A DNA stretch of 64,000 bases from Cyanobium sp. CZS25K (GTDB lineage Bacteria > Cyanobacteriota > Cyanobacteriia > PCC-6307 > Cyanobiaceae). Below the pieces are notes generated by a model. It searched no databases and was not told where the DNA came from. It saw only the letters and a program-made list of their open reading frames with translations. The stretch is taken from positions 1 to 64,000 of the forward strand of contig JAUCZB010000007.1 in NCBI GenBank assembly GCA_030373325.1. The letters run 5' to 3'. Shown piece after piece: positions 26,001-32,249 of the stretch. Numbering within the stretch: the first letter of the stretch is position 1; every line of letters starts with the position of its first letter. Position numbers and translations under genes: made by a program.

Positions 26001-26067
26001 CCGCGGCGGCATCGAGGTGATCGCCGGCGATCGCGGCTCCCGCCTGCGGGTGGGCAGCACCGCCTAA
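23035..26067 (+). CDS. sbcC: SbcC ATPase subunit (Rad50-like)
   Basis: The 1010-residue SMC-like protein has Walker A GTTGAGKT at 35-42, two long Ala/Arg/Glu-rich coiled coils, the zinc-hook CPVC near 531, the ABC signature LSGGE at about 913 and Walker B LFIDEG at about 945. It is the ATPase partner of SbcD. The start is GTG, overlapping the sbcD stop. Its 3' end overlaps the convergent mnhB gene by 4 bases. Confidence 0.96.
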   Translation: MKPHRLTIEAFGPYADPVAIDFDELATEGLFLIHGTTGAGKTFLLDALCFALYGEVSGDRSVKGLRSDHADPGAVPRVSLEFSCGDARYRVERSPAHTAVKARGQGTTEKAPQAVLFRLIAGEPERPVAAKTTEVTREVENLVGLSAAQFRQVILLPQGRFAEVLRAKAEEREALLKTLFDTGIYERAGWWLEDQAKAARVARDKRVEAQGVLRVQAAHAWAPHAPEPPQVSEPPQAPPPPPADQAGLDQLVERIAAVVQGTEAALGEASASLQSAQRSQAALGALADRWDRRAAAAARLTELEGKRDTVEAYRQRLSRAERAEGLRPSLLAEQAARTELGLVEQGLQQQLRAAVRCRDGASALPPSVVLLDLMALPSPEALATATADLAARGAEVRELAKKAAEAAEARGRAAAAHQRAADAETLRTKSVAQQAQLHAEQERDLTALGRARSARDQLEGLQHAAHEASARAEAAEAIAPALERRSRAEAARNGADRRVNEETAALNDLRRRQIEGMAARLAGGLAAGAPCPVCGSTAHPAPARPSADAVDDGAIAAVEQSLAAATGAAKDAAVAMAHAEAALLAVRQKADANLDPLAARRAALVAAEGLAAAQTLAAAVTPLEERTSEQDRQRQRLERSLQQAATAIALETRAGAEESQRAQLLAAQVAAELGAELVPGQVLQAFGPLEAALRALVSAGAAHTRATSQLEQAAQRLARELAASPFPNAAAAAAELQEEPWRQDVKRRIENYEKDVIELRGILAAPDLADLPPQRPDTAAALEAVGRADAARTRAVERHSEARGAQREIGRLAAEHRAGEADLAEQQQRAERLSAVANRCQGKAAPFISLQRWVLSACLADICGYANQRLALMTSGRYRLRLTDEGGHGGRNAGLGLRVLDAYTGEEREVSSLSGGETFQASLALALGVADTVQAHAGGVPLEALFIDEGFGSLDPDNLQLAMDELDRLREGGRMIGLISHVGALRERIRGGIEVIAGDRGSRLRVGSTA

Positions 26068-26723
26068 AGCAGACCCCGGTGGCGCACGAACTGCTGCACC
26101 ATCGCCCAGGAGCCCAGGGTCACCTTGAGGGCCACCAGCAGGTTGAGCAGGGGGATCCAGCCACCCGAAGCCAGGCTGCCGAAGGCCCCACCCGGCAGGG
26201 GGATGCCCTCCAGGGCCAGGGCCGAGAGGAGCACGAAGGCGACCACCGCAGCCTTCTCCCAGAGATCGGCCCGGTAGCGGCGGTAGAGCTGCTCAGAGAG
26301 CCGGGCCGAGCCGCTGATCAGCACCAGGCCGATGGCCGTGCCGCCGGCGACGCCCGCCGCAAAACCGCCCCCCGGCGACAGGTGGCCCCGCAGGGCCAGC
26401 TCCACCCCGATCAGGGCGGCGATGGTCGCCCCGAGCTGGCAGAGCACCACCGAAGGAGCGTCATCGATGGCGCGGATGCTCGTTTTGGTGGGCTCGCCGG
26501 CCAGCAGGAAGCGCACGCCGATGGAGGCCAGGGTGAACACCACCACTTCGGCGATCGTGTCGTAGAGGCGGGTGTGGAGGATCACCCCCGACACCAGATT
26601 GGGCACGTCGGTCGTCTCGGCGAGGGCGGCGATCACCGGGCCGATGGCGGGGGCCGGAGGCAGGCCGGCCCCCAGCGGGGCCAGGCAGAGGGCGGCGGCG
26701 GCGAGCAGGTAGAGCCAGGTCAT
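26064..26723 (-). CDS. mnhB: Mrp/Mnh antiporter subunit B
   Basis: The 219-residue protein matches MnhB: an N-terminal hydrophobic segment, the DTIAEVVVFTLASIGVRFLL block, and then helices with GHLSPGGGFAAGVAGG, which is diagnostic. The extension before the core is longer than in stand-alone MnhB and resembles the last part of MnhA. It is the last gene of an operon encoding an Mrp-type Na+(or K+)/H+ antiporter complex in the membrane, and overlaps the preceding gene by 4 bases. Confidence 0.9.
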   Translation of the reverse strand: MTWLYLLAAAALCLAPLGAGLPPAPAIGPVIAALAETTDVPNLVSGVILHTRLYDTIAEVVVFTLASIGVRFLLAGEPTKTSIRAIDDAPSVVLCQLGATIAALIGVELALRGHLSPGGGFAAGVAGGTAIGLVLISGSARLSEQLYRRYRADLWEKAAVVAFVLLSALALEGIPLPGGAFGSLASGGWIPLLNLLVALKVTLGSWAMVQQFVRHRGLL

Positions 26724-27244
26724 GGGAGCTCCCGCAGCACCAGTTCGCCGCCGCTCTGCTGCCAGCGACGAAAGCCCTCCAGGGCCTGCAGCCGCTGCAC
26801 CAGGGTGGGGTTGACCAGCTCCAGCCGCGGCCCGGGCCCCAGACGACCGTGGCAGGTGCCGGACGCAGCCTCCGCGTTCGGCTCCGGCGGCAGCAGCCGC
26901 AGCCGCAGCGACAGCGGCTCCAGCCAGGCGCGCAGCTGCTGCTGGCAGGCCTCGCTGGGGGGCTCCGTGGCCGGAAACGACAGCCGCAGCGTCATCGAGG
27001 AGCGCAGCGCCACTGCATAGAGGGTGGTGGAGAGCAGGGTGCCCACCAAGGCCTCGGTGATCGCCACGTCCGGGGCCCCCAGCAGGGCATAGAGCAGGGT
27101 GGACACCGAGCCCAGGATCCCCCGCAGCACCAGAGTCTGGTAAGGGTTCGACTGGCTCACCAGCAGCACGGCGGTGAGCGGCAGCAGGGCGGTGATGGGC
27201 AGGAGCAGATCCAGCTCCCCCGCCAGGGACAGCGACCCGCTCAT
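26720..27244 (-). CDS. DUF4040 (MnhA C-terminal/MbhD-like) subunit
   Basis: The 174-residue protein contains the DUF4040 helices (LLPLTAVLLVSQSNPYQTLVLRG, ALLGAPDVAITEALVGTLLS) found at the C-terminal end of MrpA and in MbhD of membrane-bound hydrogenases. A hydrophilic tail of about 75 residues follows. The large N-terminal antiporter part of MrpA is not present in this operon, so this is the split-off 'A-tail' subunit. It overlaps both neighbours by 4 bases. The start at 27244 is the Met at the beginning of the first helix. Confidence 0.85.
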   Translation of the reverse strand: MSGSLSLAGELDLLLPITALLPLTAVLLVSQSNPYQTLVLRGILGSVSTLLYALLGAPDVAITEALVGTLLSTTLYAVALRSSMTLRLSFPATEPPSEACQQQLRAWLEPLSLRLRLLPPEPNAEAASGTCHGRLGPGPRLELVNPTLVQRLQALEGFRRWQQSGGELVLRELP

Positions 27245-27552
27245 GGCGGCGGCTCCCGCCGGACCGGCAGCCGGGAGGCCAGCGAGCAGTTGGCCAGCAC
27301 GTAGCCGAAGATCGTGTTCCACAGGATCAGGGCCACCAGGGCCAGCACCAGCAGGGGCCACTGCCCGGGGATCCGCAGCAGCAGGCCCAGCAGCATCAGC
27401 GCCGAGCCGAGGGTGTCGGCCACCGAGAGCGCGTGCAGCTTGCTGAGGTAGCTGCGGCTCTCCAGCAGGGGCCAGGTGCCCCAGAACCAGAACACCAGTC
27501 CCGCCCCCAGCAGCAGCAGGCTGGCGTGGTCGGCCAGGGCCGCGAGGCTCAT
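27241..27552 (-). CDS. mnhG: Mrp/Mnh antiporter subunit G
   Basis: This 103-residue protein has three hydrophobic segments and the MnhG pattern (LGAGLVFWFWGTWPLLES, SKLHALSVADTLGSALMLLG). It is a small structural subunit of the Mrp complex, in the expected F-G order, overlapping both neighbours by 4 bases. Confidence 0.9.
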   Translation of the reverse strand: MSLAALADHASLLLLGAGLVFWFWGTWPLLESRSYLSKLHALSVADTLGSALMLLGLLLRIPGQWPLLVLALVALILWNTIFGYVLANCSLASRLPVRREPPP

Positions 27553-27797
27553 CGCTCCGCCCCCCGCAGCAGGTTGGCCAGCAGCAGCAGCCCGGCGTTG
27601 CCGGCGCTGAGGACGATCACGCCGGCCAGCCCCAGCATCCGGTCGCCCCGCACCGCCGACACCACCAGGATGATCAGGGCCACCTTGGTGGCGACGCTGG
27701 CGAACGCCGCCAGACGGTGCCAGACGTCGGAGGGGCGACAGGCCACGGCGATCGGGATCAGCAGGGCCAGCACCATCCCCCAGAGCAGCAGCGTCAT
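27549..27797 (-). CDS. mnhF: Mrp/Mnh antiporter subunit F
   Basis: The 82-residue protein has three membrane helices and an MnhF-like central block (RPSDVWHRLAAFASVATKVAL, then DRMLGLAGVIVLSAGNAGLL). It lies between mnhE and mnhG with 4-base overlaps, as in other Mrp operons. Confidence 0.9.
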   Translation of the reverse strand: MTLLLWGMVLALLIPIAVACRPSDVWHRLAAFASVATKVALIILVVSAVRGDRMLGLAGVIVLSAGNAGLLLLANLLRGAER

Positions 27798-28213
27798 GGG
27801 GTCAGACCTCCGTGGCGGGGGCCAGGCTTCAGCGCATGGATCCGGTAGCGGCGGCCGCCGTCCTCCAGGCCGAGCACGATCGTGAAGGGGGTGAGGGTGA
27901 TGCGGAACACATCCAGGAACACCAGCAGGGGGATGGCCCCGTCGGTGGTGGCTTCGCTGATCTCGGCCTCCACCGGCTCACGGCCGACCATCAGGCGCAG
28001 CGCTTCCAGGTAGGCCTGGGGAACGGCCAGCAGGCTGCGCCCCAGGGCCCGCAGCAGTTCGCCCAAGGGCAGGGGCCTCGAGCGAGCCCGGGGCAGCAGC
28101 AGGGCCACCACCAGCCCGATCCACAGGTTGAGACGGCTCAGGTCGGCGGTGAGCAGGCACCACACCGCCAGCCGGAAGGCGATGGTCAGCAGCAGGGGCA
28201 GCAGGCGCCTCAT
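27794..28213 (-). CDS. mnhE: Mrp/Mnh antiporter subunit E
   Basis: The 139-residue protein has an N-terminal pair of hydrophobic helices and a soluble C-terminal part with LRLMVGREPVEAEISEATTD and FRITLTPFTIVLGLED, typical of MnhE. I chose the ATG at 28213 (MRRLLPLLLTIAFRLAVW), which overlaps the mnhD stop by 4 bases and begins the first helix. Confidence 0.88.
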   Translation of the reverse strand: MRRLLPLLLTIAFRLAVWCLLTADLSRLNLWIGLVVALLLPRARSRPLPLGELLRALGRSLLAVPQAYLEALRLMVGREPVEAEISEATTDGAIPLLVFLDVFRITLTPFTIVLGLEDGGRRYRIHALKPGPRHGGLTP

Positions 28214-29688
28214 CGGACCCACACCAGCAGGCCGGCCCCCACCACACCGATGCCGCCGACAAGATCGGGGAAACCCTCCAGGTCGGGCAGACGCAACCAG
28301 GCGACCCGCCGCAGGGGCTGCAGCAAGCGATGCAGCCCCACCCCGACCGCCAGCACCAGCGCAGCCTTGGCGGCCGCCGGCGCCAGGGCTGGACTCCATT
28401 GGCGGAAAGCCTCACCAACGCCCAGCAGCACCAGGGCCGCCAGCAACAGCAGCACCCCTGGCGACCAGGCCGGTTCGGGCTCCGCCGCGGCCCCCGGCTG
28501 CGGAGTCGCCCGCCGCAAGGGCGCTCCCCAGAGGCGCGCATACACCGCTGTGGTGCCCACGGCGAGCAGGCTGACCAGCCAGGCCGTGGGTCCCGGCAGA
28601 GCCTTCTCGAGGCCAGATTTGGCAAAGAAGCCCAGCAGCGGCGGCACCCCCACGATCGACAGGGAGCCGATCCACAGGGTCCCCCACACGCCGGCGGGCA
28701 GGGGGCGGCCCGCCCAGCCGGCCAGGTCGCGGCCGGGGAAGCGGCGGGCCACCAGGAACAGGGCGGCCTTGGCCAGGCCGTGGCCGAGGGCGTAAAGGCC
28801 TCCGGCGGCCGGCGCCAGCACCACCAGGCCCATCTGGGAGAGGGTGCTCCAGGCCAGCAGCCGTTTGGCATCCGCCTCAAGGAGGGCGAAGAGCAGGCCC
28901 AGGCCGGCACTGGCCACCCCGATCAGCGGCAGCACGTCGGCCAGGGCGGGCGAGACGGCCGCGAGTCGCAGCAGGGGAACGACCCCGGCGGCGACCACCA
29001 CACCCGAAAGCAGGGCGGAGACCTCCGCCGGCGCCTCGGCGTGGGTGCGGGGCAACCACAGGCCAGAAAGGAACAGACCCGCCTTGGTGAGCAGGCCCAC
29101 CAGCAACAGGGCCAGGGCGGCAGCGCCGGCGGCAGCGGCGGCCTCCAGCCGGAAGCTGCCCTGCTCCAGATAGACCACGGCGGCACCGATCAGGTAAAGC
29201 GTCATCACCGTGTTGCCGATCAGCAGGTAGCGCAGCGCCAGCCACAGGGAGCGGTCCGACCGGGTGATCAGGATCAGCAGGAAGGCGCTGATGCCCACCA
29301 CCTCCAGCGTCACGTAAAGGCTGATCAGATCCACCGCCACGAAGGCGGAGGCCAGGCCGCCGTGCAGCACCATCAGCAGCAGCAGGAAAGGGCCGGGCAT
29401 CGGGCGGCGCCAACCATCCAGGACCACGGCGCCGCACACCAGGGCATTGAGGAGCAGGAACGGGGCCGCCAGGGCGTCGGGCTGCAGCACCACCCCGTAG
29501 GGTCCCAGCAGGTGAAGGCTGGCCGGCAGGGCGCCGGCGTGGATCCCGCCGGCCACGGCCCCGGTGGCCAGGCAGCAGGCCAGGGCCAGCCAGCGGGCCA
29601 GGGGGGGCAGCAGGGCCGCCAGGAAGGCCGAAATGAAGGGCAGCAGCAGCCAGCCGATGAGAAGGGTCTGGCCGGAAAGGGGCGGCAT
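28210..29688 (-). CDS. mnhD: Mrp/Mnh antiporter subunit D (NuoL/M/N-like)
   Basis: The 492-residue protein has about 14 membrane segments and belongs to the proton-translocating NuoL/M/N-MrpD family. Typical elements are VDLISLYVTLEVVGISAFLL, a Lys-bearing helix (GLLTKAGLFLSGLWLPRTHAEAP) and FALLEADAKRLLAWSTLSQMG. It is the only large antiporter-like subunit seen in this operon; many Mrp systems have two. It abuts mnhC with a one-base stop/start overlap. Confidence 0.92.
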   Translation of the reverse strand: MPPLSGQTLLIGWLLLPFISAFLAALLPPLARWLALACCLATGAVAGGIHAGALPASLHLLGPYGVVLQPDALAAPFLLLNALVCGAVVLDGWRRPMPGPFLLLLMVLHGGLASAFVAVDLISLYVTLEVVGISAFLLILITRSDRSLWLALRYLLIGNTVMTLYLIGAAVVYLEQGSFRLEAAAAAGAAALALLLVGLLTKAGLFLSGLWLPRTHAEAPAEVSALLSGVVVAAGVVPLLRLAAVSPALADVLPLIGVASAGLGLLFALLEADAKRLLAWSTLSQMGLVVLAPAAGGLYALGHGLAKAALFLVARRFPGRDLAGWAGRPLPAGVWGTLWIGSLSIVGVPPLLGFFAKSGLEKALPGPTAWLVSLLAVGTTAVYARLWGAPLRRATPQPGAAAEPEPAWSPGVLLLLAALVLLGVGEAFRQWSPALAPAAAKAALVLAVGVGLHRLLQPLRRVAWLRLPDLEGFPDLVGGIGVVGAGLLVWVR

Positions 29689-30089
29689 CAGCGCCGACCT
29701 CCGGCTTCGAGGCTGCCCCTCTGGAGGCCGCCCCTCTCGAAGCTGCCCAGATCGAGGCTGGGGTCAACGCGCGACAGACGGGTGATCACCACCAGCAGCA
29801 GCGCCTGGATGGAGAGGCCGATCACGATCGCCGTGAGGATCACCGCCTGGGGGATGGGATCGGCCACCGCCACGAAGGCCGTGCCTGTCCCCGCCGCGGG
29901 GCGGGCCGTCAGGATCGGGCTCTGCAGGCCGGAGCGAGCGGCCACCAGCACGAACAGGGCCACCACCGCCGACCCCATCACGTCCATGGCCAGCACCTTG
30001 AGGAACAGGTTGCGGCGCAGCAGCAGCCCGACAAACCCCACCAGCACCGCCACCAGGATCAGAAGCTCGAGCAGCCGGAAGGCATCCAT
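29688..30089 (-). CDS. mnhC: Mrp/Mnh antiporter subunit C (NuoK-like)
   Basis: The 133-residue protein has three membrane helices in the NuoK/MrpC pattern (LLRRNLFLKVLAMDVMGSAV, then ADPIPQAVILTAIVIGLSIQ, which is diagnostic). The C-terminal tail is longer than usual and carries Gly/Ser/Arg-rich repeats (SFERGGLQRGSLEAGGRR). It is the first gene of the mrp operon. I chose the ATG at 30089, which begins the first helix. Confidence 0.9.
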   Translation of the reverse strand: MDAFRLLELLILVAVLVGFVGLLLRRNLFLKVLAMDVMGSAVVALFVLVAARSGLQSPILTARPAAGTGTAFVAVADPIPQAVILTAIVIGLSIQALLLVVITRLSRVDPSLDLGSFERGGLQRGSLEAGGRR

Positions 30090-30173
30090 GGGGCGATGTG
30101 GCTCGGAGGACGGCCGGGCCACGGAGCGGGATGGTAGCCGTTGCCTCCAGAAGCCGACGGCCGCGGCGGGCCC

Positions 30174-30761
30174 TCAGACGGACGGGCGGAACTGCTCGGC
30201 CAGCAGCCGGCGCTGGTATTCCAGCGACAGGGCTTCCAGATGCGAGCGGGCCTGCTCCTGAAGGCCGGGATCCAGCTGATCGAGCACCAGGCCCTGGGGC
30301 ACCCGCATCCGCAGCACCAGCGCCAGGGCATCGAAGAGCCGCACCTGGTCGCCCTGCCATCCCTGGTACTCGGCGGCGAGCGCCATCAGGGTCTCGCCAG
30401 GCACCTGGCCGTCGATGACGCGGGGGCGCAGCTCCTGAACCTGGGCGAGCCGGGCCGAACTCACCAGGGCATGGGCCGCGCCCAGGGCCGCCAGGGAGTC
30501 GGCAGCTTCCCGCTTGAGCACGGTCATGTCCCTGGCGAGCACGGCCGCCTCCACCGACAGCGGCTCCCGCACCCCGGGGCAGAGCGCGGCGGTCCGGTCG
30601 ATCGGCACGGCCGATGGAGACGTCGGCGTCGCTGGAGCTGGTGGTGTCCTCGAGGTCTGCGGTGGACCCACCAGCGGAGGCGACTCCGGCCAGAGCGCCG
30701 CGGCCAGGGAGCGCAGGCGTTGCGCGACCCATTGCCTGACTCTCTGGACGGGGCGCGACAT
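30174..30761 (-). CDS. Hypothetical protein with proline-rich linker
   Basis: This 195-residue protein has a basic N-terminal helix (MSRPVQRVRQWVAQRLRSL), a Pro/Thr-rich linker (about 35-60) and a helical C-terminal domain rich in Ala, Leu and Glu. I do not recognise a family; similar proteins may be limited to cyanobacteria. No signal peptide or membrane segment is present. It precedes the mrp operon on the same strand, 84 bases upstream of mnhC, so co-transcription is possible. The start at 30761 was chosen over a longer, low-complexity leader. Confidence 0.5.
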   Translation of the reverse strand: MSRPVQRVRQWVAQRLRSLAAALWPESPPLVGPPQTSRTPPAPATPTSPSAVPIDRTAALCPGVREPLSVEAAVLARDMTVLKREAADSLAALGAAHALVSSARLAQVQELRPRVIDGQVPGETLMALAAEYQGWQGDQVRLFDALALVLRMRVPQGLVLDQLDPGLQEQARSHLEALSLEYQRRLLAEQFRPSV

Positions 30762-30883
30762 GTCGGGGAGGGAAATCTTCGCTTCACTCTGCCCCGCCCG
30801 GCCCTGGTGGAGGTGGTGGGAATCGCGCCCGACGCTCGGCGGATATCCGGCCCGGGCCTGGGCCTGGGGAACCACAGCCCGAA

Positions 30884-31103
30884 CGGATAGGTGTCCGGCA
30901 TCCCCTTCGGTTCCTCCGTCAGCAACGGCGTGAGGGCCCGGGTGCGGTCGAACCAGATCTACTCGTCCCAGATCTACTCGTCGAACTGGCGTGGCAGCAC
31001 CGCCTGGAAATAGTGGCTCTGCAGCTCGGTCTCAGGGCGTTAGATCACGCCGATCGCCCGCTCGAGCCGCGGCGGCCCCAGGTGACGGTGGCCATAGGTC
31101 GGA
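30884..31103 (-). pseudogene. C-terminal relic of an erythromycin esterase-family protein
   Basis: On the minus strand a frame reads TYGHRHLGPPRLERAIGVI, stop, RPETELQSHYFQAVLPRQFD, then two stops within a duplicated stretch, and IWFDRTRALTPLLTEEPKG and PDTYPFGL. This is the C-terminal end of erythromycin esterase-family proteins, where 'YRPETE-QSHYF' and 'IW-DRT-AL' are conserved. The first stop is TAA where a Tyr codon is expected; the other two (TAG) sit in the two copies of a 15-bp tandem duplication. The rest of the gene is gone. It lies directly upstream of the divergent protease gene. Confidence 0.65.
30953..30982. repeat. 15-bp tandem duplication in the esterase relic
   Basis: The unit CCAGATCTACTCGTC occurs twice in direct succession. 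Each copy contributes one in-frame stop to the esterase relic on the opposite strand. It is a simple local duplication inside decaying sequence. Confidence 0.85.
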
Positions 31104-31136
31104 TGAAGACCACCTTCCAAACCAGGAGCAGGGGAG

Positions 31137-32249
31137 ATGTCGACGGGCCGGAGCAAGGACGACCGCAACCAGGACGACTGCAGCCAGGACGAGGCCCCCC
31201 TCACGCACGAGCAAGCCCGCGCACGCTTCTGCCGGGAGGCGGAGGGCGAGATTCCCGCCGATCTGCGTAAATTGCTGCTGCACGAGCTGAAGCCCTACCA
31301 GCTGCAGCCGATCGACGCCCGCGAGGAGCAGTTCGACAACCGGCGCCTCGATCCGATGATGCCGAAGTTGTTCGGGATGGCCAGCCAGCCGCGCAAAGCC
31401 CGCCTGCCCCGCAGGCCCCGGGTGCTGATGAACGGACGCGACCTGAATCCACTCACGGTGTTCGCGCCGGAGGACCGCCGCACCTACAACGACATCCGCT
31501 ACCGGTGGGGCACGATCTGCCGGGTGATCACGGCGGCCGGTGCGGGTTCGGGGGTGATCGTGGGACCGCGGCATGTGCTGACGGCCAGCCACGTGGTCGA
31601 CTGGGCCGGTAACAGCGGCGGCACGGTGGAAGTGCACCGGGTGGCCGGATCGGTGCGGGCCAGCAAGAGCATCACGAAGGTCTTGTACTACACCCAGGTG
31701 ACCGGCAGCGTCGACTGGTTCGAGAACGACGAGGACTATGCGCTGCTGATCACGGCAAACCGGATCGGGGACCTGTTCGGCTGGATGGGCACCCGCACCT
31801 ACGACAGTTCCTGGGATGGGGAGCCCTGGTGGTGGAACATCGGCTATCCGGGCAGCATCGCCAATGGCCTGCGGCCCACGTTCCAGAACCGCAAGGAACT
31901 CGATGAGCCCTGGCACGACCTCGGCCCGGCCCGTTCGATGAACACCGACGCCGATCTGACCCCCGGCAACAGCGGTGGCCCCATGTTCGCCTTCTGGAGC
32001 GACGGTCCCTATGTGGTCTCGGTCGTGTCGAGCGAGGAGAGCGACGCCAACTGGTGCTCCGGCGGTTCCTGGCTCACCAACCTGGTGCGCCACCGCCGCG
32101 AGGCCGATATCGGGGCCGTCAGCTCAGCGAGTGGGGATCCCAGCCTTCCGGCCCGATCACGAACAGGATGTCTTCCGCCTCCAGCCCGGTGGCCCCGCGG
32201 GGATCGGCGATCGTCGCGCCATCCGCCCGGGTCACCGCCAGCACGGTGA
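31137..32249 (+). CDS. Trypsin-like serine protease
   Basis: The 370-residue protein carries a chymotrypsin-fold catalytic triad: His152 in VLTASHVVDW, Asp200 in NDEDYALL and Ser279 in TPGNSGGP. The layout resembles the glutamyl endopeptidase-like S1B group. Residues 1-110 are hydrophilic, with a charged start and no signal peptide, so it may act inside the cell or be exported by an unusual route. The last roughly 43 residues are encoded antisense to the end of the CPA2 antiporter gene and look like random Ser/Pro/Arg sequence, so the natural C-terminus was probably altered by rearrangement. Confidence 0.85.
   Translation: MSTGRSKDDRNQDDCSQDEAPLTHEQARARFCREAEGEIPADLRKLLLHELKPYQLQPIDAREEQFDNRRLDPMMPKLFGMASQPRKARLPRRPRVLMNGRDLNPLTVFAPEDRRTYNDIRYRWGTICRVITAAGAGSGVIVGPRHVLTASHVVDWAGNSGGTVEVHRVAGSVRASKSITKVLYYTQVTGSVDWFENDEDYALLITANRIGDLFGWMGTRTYDSSWDGEPWWWNIGYPGSIANGLRPTFQNRKELDEPWHDLGPARSMNTDADLTPGNSGGPMFAFWSDGPYVVSVVSSEESDANWCSGGSWLTNLVRHRREADIGAVSSASGDPSLPARSRTGCLPPPARWPRGDRRSSRHPPGSPPAR

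Noticed and set aside
28330-30261. A 643-codon plus-strand frame opposite the mrp genes
   Set aside because: Gln/Gly/Arg-rich with no motif; the mrp genes on the minus strand are well supported.
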